Below are positions 41,849-52,802 of a stretch of 64,000 nucleotides of DNA, one piece after another. Position 1 is the first letter of the stretch. Each line of letters starts with the position of its first letter. This DNA is from Phoma sp. XZ068 (Eukaryota; Ascomycota; Dothideomycetes; Pleosporales; Didymellaceae). Both the position numbers and the translations under genes were made by a program. The notes beneath the pieces were generated by a model. That model did not search any database, was not told the DNA's origin, and was given only the letters and a program-made list of their open reading frames with translations. Location of the stretch: the NCBI GenBank assembly GCA_004835665.1, contig RBKR01000008.1:930001-994000 (forward strand), written 5' to 3'.

Positions 41849-43294
41849 TTAGTCGAAGCTGACCTTGGAGCCCTTGAAGTCACCGAAGCCACCGCGGTTG
41901 AATGAACCACCGCCACGGCCACCGCGAGCACCTCCACGGCTGCCACCGCGACCACCACGGTCACCGAAGCCACCGCGACCGCCACGGCCGCCACCACGAC
42001 CACCACGGTCGCCGAAGCCTCCGCGGCCACCGCCACGGCCACCACCGAAGCCGCCACGGCCGCCACCGTTGCTGTCATCACGAGCAGCAGCGAAGTCGAG
42101 GCGGATGGCACGGCCAGCAATCTCAGCACCGTTGAGAGCCTCAAGAGCGGCAGTAGCCTCATCGGTGGAGGAGAAGTCGACGTATCCGAAACCCTTGAGG
42201 GCACCGGTCTCACGGTCAGTGGGGAGAGAGACACGAGAAACGTTGCCGTACTCCTGGAAGGTCTCCTGGACGATCTCGTTGGTGCAGTCGAAGGAGAGGT
42301 TGCCGAGGAAGAGGGTGTTGCTGGGAGCAGAGCGCTTGTCACCGTACTTGTTGGCGCGGTCGAAGGTCTTGTTGGCAGGCTTCTCGCGGGGAGTGGAGAA
42401 GTCGACATTGAGGGGACGGCCATCAAGCTCGTAACCCATCATCTCCTTCTGAGCCTTGGCAGCAGCAGCGGCATCCTCGAACTCGACGTAACCGAAACCC
42501 TTGGAGCGGCCGGTCTCACGGTCGCTGATGACACGGCAGCCAGTGATGGTACCGAAGTGCTCGAACTCGCGGCGGAGCCAGTCCTCATCGACGTTCCAGC
42601 TCAAGCTGCCAACGAAGAGGTTCTTGATACCCTCAGCCTCGGCGGGAGCGTCCTCAGTCTTAGACTTCTTGACGGCAGGCTCGGAAGCCTCCTCGGCCTT
42701 GCGCTTCTTGGAAGGAGCCTCCTCCTCGTCGGAGTCAGAGGAGTCGGACGAGTCGGCATCAGAGTCGGAGTCAGAGGTCTAGAGAAATGTTAGCGGTGGT
42801 TGATGGACTTGTGAGAGGCATGTACTTACGGCATCAGCCTTGGCAGCAGGCTTCTCGGCCTCGCTGCTGTCGGAGTCGCTGTCAGAGTCGGACTCGGAGT
42901 CAGAAGTCTCAGCCTTAGCAGCGGCCTTGGTGCCGTTGGTCTTAGCAGCAGGCTTCTCCTCCTCGCTCTCGCTGTCGCTGGAGTCGGAGTCGGAAGACTC
43001 AGCCTCGGCGGCCTTTGCGGCAGGCGCGTCAGGGATCTCAGAGTCAGAGTCGCTGGAGTCGGAGTCGGCCTCGCTCTCGGACTCGGAGTCGCTGGAGGGC
43101 TCGGGAGTGGGCTCCTTCTTGGACTTCTTGGAGGACTTCTTCACCTCCTTCTCGACGGCCTTGCCAGCGGTCTTGCCGGCAGCCTTGCTCTTGGCCTTGG
43201 GGGTCTCGGTGGCCTTGGTGACACGGCCAGCCTTGACGCCGGAAAGCTCAGACTTCTTCTCCTTCTTGGAGTCGGTAACCTTGGTCTTGCCCAT
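41849..43294 (-). CDS. GAR2: Nucleolin-like protein (Gar2/Nsr1)
   Basis: Gar2/Nsr1 acts in the nucleolus in 18S rRNA maturation and 40S assembly. Exons 43294-42830 and 42778-41849 give 464 aa. The N-terminal half has lysine-rich stretches alternating with Ser/Asp/Glu tracts (SDSESESEADSDSSDSDSE), the usual CK2-site acidic blocks. RRM1 starts near 206 (NLFVGSLSW; KGFGYVEF) and RRM2 near 309 (TLFLGNLSF; KGFGYVDF). The tail from about 390 is a Gly/Arg RGG repeat domain ending KGSKVSFD. The single intron falls within the acidic blocks. Third codon positions are strongly C/G, as in highly expressed fungal genes. It diverges from ALG6. Confidence 0.95.
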
Positions 43295-44044
43295 GTTTGC
43301 GGTGATGAACTAGATCTACAATGTATCAGTATGATGTAACAGACGACGATGTGTAAAATATGACGGAAGGAAAGAAGGCGAGACGATGCTCGCATGCTCG
43401 TGCGCCGACTTCCATAGGAATGCCATACGCCGATAGCCTGTTCAACTGGATGCCTCAAATTGCATAAGCCCACTGGTATCTCTCGAGATCGCGCGAAGCG
43501 ATGTGCCCTCAAGCCCACGGAAGCCCACAAGATGCCCACAGAAGAATTGGCTTCAAGGCAGCGTGTTCCCACAAAAGCCGAGAAGACAAGACGAAAACCC
43601 TCACAGTAGCCATAAGCCCTCTGGTTTGATCTTGTCGTGCTCTTGCGAGCGACGAACAGTGCCCTCTGAATATGTGTTTAGGAAAAGCCGCAAATGCCCA
43701 CTGACTTGAATAGTTTCTGGTAGATGTAGCCCTCAGTAGCCCTCAGTAGAACCTCGAATAGTTGATAAAGTGTCGAACAAGAAGTAGTCGACAGGTAAAG
43801 GTGTGGAAGAAGAGTGCAGAGAAAATACTGGGAGGCGCGCAGCTTTAAGCTCTTGGAATTCCGGAGAATTTGCGCCTAGGCAGAAAACCGAACTTTTCGA
43901 ACTTTTCAGTGGACCCAAACCGTGGAAGGCGCGGCCCAGCGTTGGGCGGTGTGGCACCTTCCCGCTAGCGTTAGGTCCCCTGCCACCTCGAAAGTACACG
44001 CAGCCGAGAACCGCAGCTGCCCAGTGAAGCTCCAGGACTCGCAA
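43295..44044. promoter_or_regulatory. Divergent region, nucleolin-like / ALG6
   Basis: These 750 bp carry the promoters of both genes. Two tandem copies of an 11-bp unit (agccctcagta) lie near 43727-43748, and scattered gcccac words occur around 43510-43540 and 43697. An upstream in-frame ATG at 43922 could extend ALG6, but its extra leader is not family-like. Confidence 0.45.
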
Positions 44045-45842
44045 ATGGCATCACCGGCGGCACACAAGCCGCGCAGGCGGAGAAAGATTGAAGAGGGTTC
44101 CCTTGCCCATGTCACACATGGCACGCTCGATTTCGACGAGAACACCAATGCACGCAAGCCTGCATTTCCGCTGGTCGCGTTCCTCTGGCCAGCCAAAGGG
44201 ACCGTGTCGCTATGGATGACGATACCGCTCATCCTGATGGCCGTTGGCCTCTTTCGATGGACCGTCAGTTTGTGGGGCTACTCTGGCTACCAGTCACCGC
44301 CTATGCATGGAGACTTTGAGGCTCAAAGGCATTGGATGGAAATCACAAAACACCTGCCCGTGTCGCAGTGGTATTTCTATGATTTGCAGTGGTGGGGCCT
44401 AGATTACCCTCCCCTCACAGCCTACCACAGCTGGCTGTTGGGTGTCATGTAGGTTACGATCACAATTCATATCTCCTGGTACTGACCATTGCAGTGGTTC
44501 TGCCATCGACCCAGAGTGGTTCGCTCTCGATAAATCCCGTGCTCTCGATGACCCCAACCTGAAGATATACATGCGAGCGACGGTTTTCTTCTCCGAATAC
44601 CTTGCCTACGTTCCAGCACTCATTATCTTCCTCCGCCGATACGCAAAGTCGGAAGGCGTCAATATCTGGGAGGGATCGATTGCGCTTGTAGCTATATTAC
44701 TGCAACCTGGCACCATCTTGATCGACCATGGGCACTTTCAGTACAACACGGTCATGCTCGGTTTTGCCGTCGCAACCTTGTCGAGCATGGTCGCTGGACG
44801 GCCGCTTTGGGGCTGCGTCTTCTTCGTGGGCGCGCTTGGTTTCAAGCAAATGGCCCTCTTCTACGCTCCCGCGGTCTTTGCATACTTGCTGGGAATATGC
44901 TTGTTTCCCAGGATCAACATTGTGCGGTTCCTGTCCATCGCGTTGGTGACGGTTGCAGCTTTCGCTGTGCTGTATCTACCATTCTTGCTGGGCGTTGCCT
45001 ATGACATGTACAGGGGTATCTCATTCAAAGGGCTACCGATGCCTCCACTCATGGAGTCGTTGCCAATCCGCTGGGACGCCAACACCTGGTACTACCCATT
45101 AATCCTTCAGTTGACCCAATCGGTCCACCGCATATTCCCCTTCTCCCGCGGTCTCTTCGAGGACAAGGTCGCCAACATTTGGTGTACGATCCACACCTTC
45201 CATAAGCTTCATCGCTACCCGCAAGAACTTCTGCAGCGCGCTGCTCTTCTCGCCACCTCTGCCGCGATCTTACCGCCCTGTCTTATTATCTTCTTCAAAC
45301 CGAAGAAGCAGCTCCTGCCTCTCGCGTTTGCAGCAGTCTCCTGGGGTTTCTTCCTGTGCTCGTACCAAGTACACGAAAAGAACGTACTTCTCCCGCTCAT
45401 GCCCATGACCCTCCTGCTGGGCGGGCGAGAGGGCTTGCTACCATCGACTCGTGCTTGGGTTGGACTTGCCAACATGCTCGGTATATGGACTATGTTCCCT
45501 CTTCTGAAGAGAGATGAGCTCCGTGTTCCATACTTTGTCATCACTCTGCTATGGGCATACTTGCTCGGACTTCCGCCAGTCTCCTTCTCCGCGTATCACG
45601 AGGGCAGCCGAAGCGGCCTGAACTTGCTCAGCAAGATCCTGCACCTCAATATTTACGTTGCTATGGTGGGATGGCACGTTGTCGAAGCTTTCTACCCGCC
45701 ACCATCCGACAAGCCAGATCTGTGGGTGGTTGCGAACGCCATTGTTGGCACAGGCGGTTTCGGAATCTGCTACCTTTGGTGTCTGTGGCGACTTATCACG
45801 AAGAGCGAAATCCTGGGGAAAGAAAAGAGCAAGACACAGTAG
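44045..45842 (+). CDS. ALG6: Dolichyl-P-Glc: Man9GlcNAc2-PP-dolichol alpha-1,3-glucosyltransferase
   Basis: Alg6 adds the first glucose to the lipid-linked oligosaccharide in the ER lumen during N-glycan assembly. Exons 44045-44448 and 44495-45842 give 583 aa with about 11 membrane segments. After a basic cytosolic N-terminus (HKPRRRRKIEEGS) comes TM1. The luminal catalytic loop reads YSGYQSPPMHGDFEAQRHWM, then WYFYDLQWWGLDYPPLTAYH, the signature of the Alg6/Alg8 family, with the catalytic Asp in GDFEAQRHW. Further family motifs are IDHGHFQYN, GFKQMALFYAP and FGYQVHEK-like CSYQVHEKNVL. I choose Alg6 rather than Alg8 because of the YGDFEAQRHWMEIT-type loop. The ATG at 44045 gives the usual short N-terminus. 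Confidence 0.93.
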
Positions 45843-46017
45843 TCGGCTTGTGTCTCATTGCACTTTTCAAAGATACCCATTTATCCGGAGTGAAGATTTA
45901 GGTTGTACATTGTACGTGTACATCGAATGTAAAATACCCATATCTAATGCTGAACGCCATCATGCTGTGTTGTACAGTGATTTTACATGCCCATAGCGTA
46001 CGGAGTCATTGACTTCC

Positions 46018-46342
46018 TCAGATTTTAAACCCATAGCCAGCCATGCATGTCTTGTACTGGGAGACGAGGTCGGCGCACTCCTTCTGGGGGTCATTGGATG
46101 TCGAGAATAGCATGCACTCATCGCGCTTCGCTTTCTGGTCAGTGCACACGCAGCAAGGCTATTGTCGTTAGTTGCATGCGCCCAATTGCATAGGATCAGG
46201 TGCGTACTTTGTACTTTGTTTGCGGCGCAGCGGTATCGTTGAGGTTTGCGCCCAGGTTGGCGGCGGTCGGTGGTGCTATTCCGCATCAGCCATCTCTGTC
46301 GCGGTCGCAGGACAATTGCATCGCCAACATACCTGATGCCAT
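46018..46342 (-). CDS. COX17: Cytochrome c oxidase copper chaperone Cox17
   Basis: Cox17 carries Cu(I) in the mitochondrial intermembrane space to Sco1 and Cox11 for cytochrome c oxidase assembly. Three exons: 46342-46333 (only 10 nt), 46275-46208 and 46158-46018, giving 72 aa. The sequence KPCCVCTDQKAKRDEC holds the copper-binding Cys pair. Two CX9C motifs (C-TDQKAKRDE-C and C-ADLVSQYKT-C) make the Mia40-dependent coiled-coil-helix fold. The end MAGYGFKI matches the family. The introns have CTGATG and CTAAC branch-like sites. The gene is too fragmented for ORF finding. It diverges from RNA1 with 286 bp between starts. Confidence 0.9.
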
Positions 46343-46628
46343 TGTGCGTTGTGGTGGTGGTGTGAAGGAGCACTGCTTAGAAATCGCCTCGGAAGCGCGC
46401 GTGGACTTTTGGCGATGTCATCTCGGCCCTTCCGCCCTGGGCTTGGCTTTCCCGCCCTCGCCGAGTGAACGCCTGCAGGGATGGCAGCCCACTTCGCCTC
46501 GTGCAAATACCCCACCAAGCGGAACCAAAACATTCTCCCCAAACAGTCAACCTGCGCCACACCTGTCCCTCTTGTTCTTGAAGAAGGCTTGACTTGACCT
46601 TTTTTCTATTTCTTTTGTATCAAACATC
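46343..46628. promoter_or_regulatory. Compact divergent promoter, COX17 / RNA1
   Basis: Only 286 bp separate the two starts. A pyrimidine-rich tract (ccttttttctatttctttt, from about 46597) sits just upstream of the RNA1 ATG, a typical fungal transcription-start context. No TATA box is obvious. Confidence 0.5.
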
Positions 46629-47967
46629 ATGTCGACCGACAAGGTATTCTCCCTCGAGGGCAAGGGCCTCAAACTCACTACGGCGGAGGACATCGAGCCG
46701 CATATCAAACCCCTGAAAGAGAACAACGATGTCGAGGAAGTGAGGTTTCTAGGCAACACACTAGGCATAGAGGCTTGTGAGGCTTTGGCCAAGGTTTTGG
46801 AGACCAAGAAGAACTTGAAGGTATGTTTACACTCCCTGACCCATGCCCGACAGGCGCAAGATTGACACAGGCGAGGTCGCCAACTTCGCCGACATCTTCA
46901 CGGGCCGTCTTCTCTCTGAGATCCCAGCTGCGCTACAGCACCTCGTAAACGCCTTCCTTACATTGCCGAACCTTCAAACTGTCGACCTTTGCGACAACGC
47001 CTTCGGTCTCAACACGGTCGCCCCTCTGGTCGACTTCCTCTCCGCACACACGCCTCTCCGCTTCCTCTACCTGAACAACAATGGCATGGGCCCCGCAGCC
47101 GGCGTGCTTCTCGCCGACGCCCTCACAGCCCTCGCAGGAAAGAAGGAGGCCGCGCGCAAGGAAGGCAAAGACGTCCCTGACCTCGAGCTCGTCATCTGCG
47201 GCCGCAACCGCCTCGAGAACGGCAGTATGCAAGCCTGGGCTAAGGCCTACGCAGCAAATAAGGGTGTCAAGACGATCAAGATGACACAGAACGGCATCCG
47301 CCAAGAAGGCATCACCCACCTCCTCACCCACGGCATTGCGCACCTCTCCAAGCTCGAGACCCTCGACTTGCAAGACAACACCTTCACAACTATGGGCGCC
47401 AGGGCTCTGAGCAACCAAGTCGGCAACTGGCCCGCCCTGCGCGAACTCGGCGTCGGCGACTGTCTGCTCATGGGCCGCGGCGGCATTGCGCTCGCAAACG
47501 CCCTGCAAAAGGGGAACAACAAGAACCTCGAAGTTCTGCGCCTCCAGTTCAACGACATCAATGCCAAGGGCCTTGCGGGCCTCGCCACCGCCGCACCGAA
47601 ACTCCCTGCTCTTCGCCGCGTCGAGCTCAACGGGAATAAGTTCGACGAGGAGGACGCCAGTATCGAGAAGCTGCGCGAGATTCTGGATGCGCGGAAAGAA
47701 GAGAGCGGCGAGAGGGAGGACGATGAAGAGTACTGGGGCATCGACGAGCTCGATGAGCTGGAGAGCGAAGACGAGGATGAGGAGGAAGATAGCGACGACG
47801 AGGCGAAGAAGGGCAATGTTGATGAAGAGGAGGGTGTTGAGGTTGAGGAGCGCGCGGCGAGGCAGTTGGTTGAGGAGCAAAGGACCGAGGACGCCAATGT
47901 AGCGCAGGACAAGGACAAGAAGGTTGACGATTTGGCTGATGTGTTGGCCAAGACTGAGATCAAGTAG
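46629..47967 (+). CDS. RNA1: Ran GTPase-activating protein (Rna1/RanGAP1)
   Basis: RanGAP stimulates GTP hydrolysis by Ran in the cytoplasm and so drives nucleocytoplasmic transport. Exon 1 (46629-46820) starts MSTDKVFSLEGKGLKL and gives the first leucine-rich repeat (VEEVRFLGNTLGIEACEALA). Exon 2 continues NFADIFTGRLLSEIPAALQH, with the catalytic-loop arginine in the TGRL segment. More repeats follow (LQTVDLCDNAFG, LRFLYLNNNGMGP, LETLDLQDNTF, LEVLRLQFNDI), then the acidic tail EDEDEEEDSDDEA. The intron acceptor is awkward: no CAG or TAG keeps the frame. The best fit is GAG at 46875 (LK joined to VANFADIF) or AAG at 46860. Length is close to 400 aa, as expected. Confidence 0.92.
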
Positions 47968-48283
47968 GCAAGACGAATGCTGCTTGGTGTTTAGAGCATG
48001 GCTCGCTACGCATGGATGATAGATCAGACGCATAACGAGGCGATACCATAGAAGTCATGAATTCCATTTTTACAAAGCTACAGCAAAGCATTTTTAGAGT
48101 GACATTCGGATCACCGAAGGACAAGTCTTGGAGCAGAATGAGTAGGTAGTCTCTTCTACTAACATCATTCCTCATGTATAATAGTATTGTAAGTAACACC
48201 AAACACCCCTTAAGCTCATGACCTCTCTCGCCATGATTGGCACTTGAGTATGTTCAAAACCCCTGTTGAGATAAGCGGACATC
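47968..48283. other. Convergent 3' region
   Basis: A 316-bp stretch between the 3' ends of RNA1 and the SMP-domain gene. Nothing recognised. Confidence 0.4.
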
Positions 48284-49512
48284 TCACATGGCTGGATGAC
48301 CGTTCTCACGCTTGTGCGTACGAGGTAGGTTCTCGTCACCACCGCTGCCCATATCGCCAGAACCATGGGTCGGAAGTTTGGGGTATATAGTATCATACCT
48401 ACTGTCGCCACGAGTAGTATTGGTTGATTCGCTAAGTGACTGGTAACGTCTCGGATAAGCATGCAGTGGCACTGCTCTCGTCTCAGTAGAATGCTGCTCC
48501 TTTGAATGCATAGTGTCTGTCGCAACACGACCGTTTTCGAATCTCGAGTTCTCAGCCTCAGCTTTGGACAAATCGAACCCCGTGCCGTAGCGAGACTGCC
48601 TGTGAGGTGTGAAGGTGCGGCTGTTGGCGCGAGACGTAACGTTGCCTGGGCTACAACCTGTAGAGGCCTGCCGCTCACGTCTGGCAGCAACAGACTGCGC
48701 TATGGCAGCCAAACCACCTTTTTCTGTGTGGCCGTGTGCGCGAGCTTCCAGAGAGTGCAAGTGGTCAGCCTCAGCCTTGGTCACAGAACCACGCTCGACC
48801 TTGGGTACTATCTTAGCGTACTCCTGCTGGAGCTCAGCCTCGAGTTCCGGGTGTGGTGCATTGGTATGGCCGATGGCTTTCTGCATTTCTGCATTGGCGT
48901 CAGCAAGCGTGGCGATGCGGAGGTAAATTGAGACTTACTGCTGACGATGCATTGTGTAGTCTTGAGGATCTCTGTGTTGACATCCTCAGGATTAGTCTCA
49001 ACGGCCACGTAAAGGTTCTTGACGACGGTAAGGAGGGATGGGTGAGGGTTTTGGCTGAGGTCAATGTCTAGACCGTAGATGTCATTGTGGGCAGCGGCGA
49101 GTGACTCCACGGCAGAGACTATGCGCGCTGAACGTGCATCTCTGGCTTCTATGTTCTCGGAAAAGCGGCGAGCGTCTTCTTCGGTGATGCTGCTTGGATC
49201 GCTGCGTAGTCTCTCTATGACATCGTGAGACACGTTGAGAGTGGATTGCGAGAGACGACCGGCTGCTCGAGTATAGTTGTCGTGAACGACTGCCCTCTCG
49301 TCTTCGTTGCGGAGAGCGATGTCATCAACAGCAGCAATGATGTCGGCAGTCCACTCGTCCCCATCTTCGGCGTTGTCAGCTAGGCTTCGAGCATCTTCTG
49401 TAATGATGCTCTTAGCGTCGTGTCTCAACTTCCCGAGAATGAGCTCCATACCGTTCTGCAGCTTGCGGTGCCGAATCAGCCTCTCCTCCAGCCCTGAAGT
49501 GGTATGTGACAT
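48284..49512 (-). CDS. SMP-domain (seed maturation protein-like) fungal protein
   Basis: Two exons, 49512-48939 and 48888-48284, give 392 aa. The N-terminal part is helical and hydrophilic, with two segments of the type IITEDARSLADNAEDGDEW and SITEEDARRFSENIEARDAR. A third copy, SVTKAEADHLHSLEARAHGH followed by TEKGGLAAIAQSVAARRE, is close to the plant seed maturation (SMP) domain, associated with desiccation tolerance. The C-terminus is disordered with Arg/Ser/Tyr and ends ENGHPAM. There is no membrane segment or signal peptide. A stress-protective role in spores is a reasonable guess from the family, but nothing here proves it. The intron has NAGNAG-like acceptors; the one at 48889 keeps the frame. 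Confidence 0.72.
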
Positions 49513-50477
49513 GATGGAAGCTAAAAGCTTTGCAAAGATACAATGCAGTGATTTGACTGGGTGAAGTGCTGGTGCAGTGCGTGCGGATGGAGTGCTGGTG
49601 TGGAAAACAGGTCTAGAAGGTGAAGGTACAGACGTTCATGCCACGATCAATGACGTCGTGTGTATTGCTGGCTTGTTGTGTGGAAGGAAAGGGGAAAGAG
49701 CAAACTGTGGCAGCCAGCCTCATCGTGACTATCCAATGTGGTTGCAAAAGCAAGGTTCAGTATCAACAATGCAAACGGCAACAGCGTAAATGTTCATTTC
49801 CTGTGAACCTCAATCCCAAAGGCCTTTGTGTGTCAGCGCTTCATTCCTCCATGTGGCTGTTCCGTTTTCTTTTTCCCATTCTTCTTGTAAGCTTTCTCCT
49901 TCCTTCTCCCTCGTCGAACTCATGGGACAATGGAAAATATGCGTCTACTTGTAAGTTTTTTAATGACACATTTCGAAGGCTTGACATATATCCAACATCG
50001 TGGCATAGGTCTACTATTCGTCAATGGCATTGCTTGAGTCTAAGGACGTCCTCGTGGATCACATTTCGGAGCTCTGATAGAAGCTTATAGAAGAGAAGGA
50101 AAGCCGTTTCGTCCTTATCTCCTCTCATGTCAGTCAGATATGGCACGAGCAGCGTTACATGATGCAACTGTCCATGTAATATCGGTTGTGCAGAGATATC
50201 TTGTTTATTGTATGCTGTGTTGTTTTGCGATGCGGACGATATGGTATTGAAGTCAAAGCCCTGAAAGTTTCACGTGATGATGCTCACTATCGATAAGAAA
50301 TCTTTCTAGCTGTCACTGACAGGAGTGCTCCAGTAGCACTGCAAACATTCACTTTCACCTATTTCCAACCGAACCTTCCTTCCGTCTACTGCTCTCGGAC
50401 CAGATGGGGCGTAGATTCATGGTTCCTGCCCCTCGCCGTCCTTCCTTCTGCGGTACGACCCTCCGCTGCGCCTGCTG
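49513..50477. promoter_or_regulatory. Divergent intergenic region, SMP-domain gene / PPR gene
   Basis: About 960 bp between divergent starts. It contains one small ORF with a signal-peptide-like start (listed separately) and otherwise nothing recognised. Confidence 0.4.
49851..50090 (+). CDS. Candidate small secreted protein (low confidence)
   Basis: A 79-codon ORF begins MWLFRFLFPILLVSFLLPSP, which looks like a classical signal peptide, followed by about 55 hydrophilic residues with two cysteines (STCKFFNDTF and RQWHCLSLR). It lies inside a long divergent intergenic region. GTAAG donors occur at about 49888 and 49950, so a spliced product is also possible. There is no family resemblance, and pyrimidine-rich DNA easily yields such hydrophobic starts. 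I list it as a hypothesis only. Confidence 0.2.
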   Translation: MWLFRFLFPILLVSFLLPSPSSNSWDNGKYASTCKFFNDTFRRLDIYPTSWHRSTIRQWHCLSLRTSSWITFRSSDRSL

Positions 50478-52802
50478 ATGCTTACGCTCCATCGCCTACG
50501 ATGCCTTCTCCACTCTGTACCATATTCGCAAACGCGCTCTTTGACGACGCAGCCTCGCGACATACCTACATACGCCAGACGTTGGAACCCGACTCGACAT
50601 AGACCCTTTCGTTTGACGACGGCGCCGACTGAATTTCAGAAATCCCGCAAACCTATACAACCCACGCCTGAGCAAGATCCGAGCACAGTCGTACAAGATG
50701 CCTTGCGCAAAGTCCCAGACGGAGACTGCAAAACCGACGATACTGCCATAATACCCAGCAATCGCAACCCACAGTTAGCGCATGACATCAAGCGATTGCA
50801 ATACCTAATCAACATCGCCAATGTCAAAGGCGAAGTAAAATGGACTTTACGGGCGCCCTTGTGGAAAGCTTATAGGCTGGCGAAAAAACACACGGCAGCA
50901 TTCTCCAAGTATCTATCTCGAACAGCATGGACTGTCTTGTGGACGTCGCAATATATGGACTTCTCCGACTTATCTCGTCGAAACGCCCACTTGGCTGAAC
51001 TCGACCACGATATACTCGCCGCGAAAGTCACTCCATTTGCCGGGCAGGTTGCGTATCATATTGAGGGAAGATTCATGGCTGGCGAAGAGCAATTGGCCCT
51101 CGACGAGTGGAAGTCCCTTCGCCCTAAATTCCCGACGGAACCTGAGTATTTGGACGTAGGCGCAAGACTTTATGGCCTAGCCGGACTCCCAGAAGAGGCA
51201 CGTGGTATTATGGATGAACTTCTCTTGCTGGATCCAGAATGGGACATGTCTGTTTTGATGGTAGTGTTCCGCGCCTATACCAGCTCAGATTTGGAGCAGC
51301 ACCACCAAGCGGCGAAGGAGATGTACCGAGCTATCAAAGCTAGAATCGGGGCCACGGGCGCTATCGAGACATACGACTCGTGCATGATCGGTTTTCTGGA
51401 AGCTCAATCGTTGTCAGATGCTAAGGCAGTGTTTCGGGATATGGTCCTTGGAGGCCACCTTGGAACCGATGTGGAGTGTGTTGACGAGGTCCTTCGAAGA
51501 CTCAATTTGTTATATACTCTTGCCACAGATATATCCAGCATGACTAGCATTGCACTGGACGCCATCGCAGTCTTGCCGGTACCATACCACGGCCACATAT
51601 TTGGCGACTGGATGCAGTCATCGGTTGCACAGAAAGCACCTCAGGCAGCGGCTCAAATCTTTGACATGATGATCCAGCGAGGCTACCAGCCCGATTCATT
51701 TCATTTTGATATGCTGCTGAGCGCGCTTTTTAGGACGAAGGAGCCTGAGGACGTCTTAAAGGCCGAAAATATCGGATGGAAGATGATCGAAGAAGCAAGA
51801 GTATGGATGGGTAAGGATAAACCTAGTCCACGAAGCCGACAAAAAGCTATCACCTCGAAAATGGAGAACGCCAGCGTACTTAATGCAAATCCTACAATAG
51901 CCATGCCCGCAGCAAGCGTGTCCACGTTCGCTCTGATCATGCGCCATCATGCCCAAAACTCGCAATGGGAGCATGTGGACTACCTCGCAAGGCAATTAAA
52001 GCTGGCTGAGATCAAGCCAAACACTACGATTACGAATGTCCTCATCGACAACAAATGTCGACAAGGAAAATTTGTAGAGGCATGGCAAATCTATCAATCA
52101 CTCGCCAATCGCCCGAAGTCAGACATTGTTGTCTTTCCTGATGGCGAAACCATTCGATGTTTGTGGAAGACTCTTCGACTTGCGCTCGCTGATGCCGCCA
52201 ATCGAGAGAACCCCGACCTGCCAACACCACGCGAATTACTCCGTGAGACAATCGACTGGTGGACGCTATGTCGCAGTCGACATGACGCCGATCGCTTCCT
52301 ACAGGGCTTGGCCGGAGCGGACCGCGGTGCGATCATGGATCTGATGCTGCACTGTTTCAGCTACACACAGGACCTAGCTGGGTCACTCATAGCTCTTCAC
52401 GTTCTCCGCCACAAGTTTGGTATTTATCCCACACAGAAGACCGCAACCGTTCTGCAACGGCAGCTTGCATGGGTGGACATGACTGCAGAGTCCGAGTCGG
52501 TGCGCATACAATTTGGTCTCAGCAACAACAATGCGAGGAATCTACAAAGGCTCAGGCAGGCGTATGCCCACTTGAAGCAGCGCAGACTTGAGCACCTGAA
52601 GATCGACGAGGCCACTCTTGCAACCTATGGCAAGGAGGAAGTGGGCAACTTAGAACTTAACGTACTCAGTGAGTTCGTAAGGCTTGTTCTGCTTGCAAAC
52701 TATCCGCCAGAGGTTGTCGAGGCCATGATCGACGGCGCACGGAATGCTGTCGGAATTCCGTTCCTTCAGACTGGCGACCTGGATGTCTTTGACATGATCT
52801 AA
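50478..52802 (+). CDS. Mitochondrial pentatricopeptide-repeat protein
   Basis: Single exon, 774 aa. The N-terminus (MLTLHRLRCLLHSVPYSQTR SLTTQP) is basic and Ser/Thr/Leu-rich, a mitochondrial presequence. The body is all-helical with degenerate 35-residue PPR-type units. The clearest are AAQIFDMMIQRGYQPDSFHF, FALIMRHHAQNSQWEHVDYL followed by ARQLKLAEIKPNTTI, and TNVLIDNKCRQGKFVEAWQI. Members bind organellar RNA and act in processing, stability or translation of mitochondrial transcripts, or in complex I assembly (Neurospora CIA84). I cannot choose among these. There is no SMR or RNase domain. The start at 50478 places the presequence at the very N-terminus. It diverges from the SMP-domain gene. 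Confidence 0.82.
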   Translation: MLTLHRLRCLLHSVPYSQTRSLTTQPRDIPTYARRWNPTRHRPFRLTTAPTEFQKSRKPIQPTPEQDPSTVVQDALRKVPDGDCKTDDTAIIPSNRNPQLAHDIKRLQYLINIANVKGEVKWTLRAPLWKAYRLAKKHTAAFSKYLSRTAWTVLWTSQYMDFSDLSRRNAHLAELDHDILAAKVTPFAGQVAYHIEGRFMAGEEQLALDEWKSLRPKFPTEPEYLDVGARLYGLAGLPEEARGIMDELLLLDPEWDMSVLMVVFRAYTSSDLEQHHQAAKEMYRAIKARIGATGAIETYDSCMIGFLEAQSLSDAKAVFRDMVLGGHLGTDVECVDEVLRRLNLLYTLATDISSMTSIALDAIAVLPVPYHGHIFGDWMQSSVAQKAPQAAAQIFDMMIQRGYQPDSFHFDMLLSALFRTKEPEDVLKAENIGWKMIEEARVWMGKDKPSPRSRQKAITSKMENASVLNANPTIAMPAASVSTFALIMRHHAQNSQWEHVDYLARQLKLAEIKPNTTITNVLIDNKCRQGKFVEAWQIYQSLANRPKSDIVVFPDGETIRCLWKTLRLALADAANRENPDLPTPRELLRETIDWWTLCRSRHDADRFLQGLAGADRGAIMDLMLHCFSYTQDLAGSLIALHVLRHKFGIYPTQKTATVLQRQLAWVDMTAESESVRIQFGLSNNNARNLQRLRQAYAHLKQRRLEHLKIDEATLATYGKEEVGNLELNVLSEFVRLVLLANYPPEVVEAMIDGARNAVGIPFLQTGDLDVFDMI

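Noticed and set aside
46933..48033. 366-codon open frame on the minus strand across RNA1
   Set aside because: It mirrors the Leu/Glu-rich RNA1 coding sequence on the opposite strand and shows no family motif. Long antisense frames are expected in G+C-rich codons.
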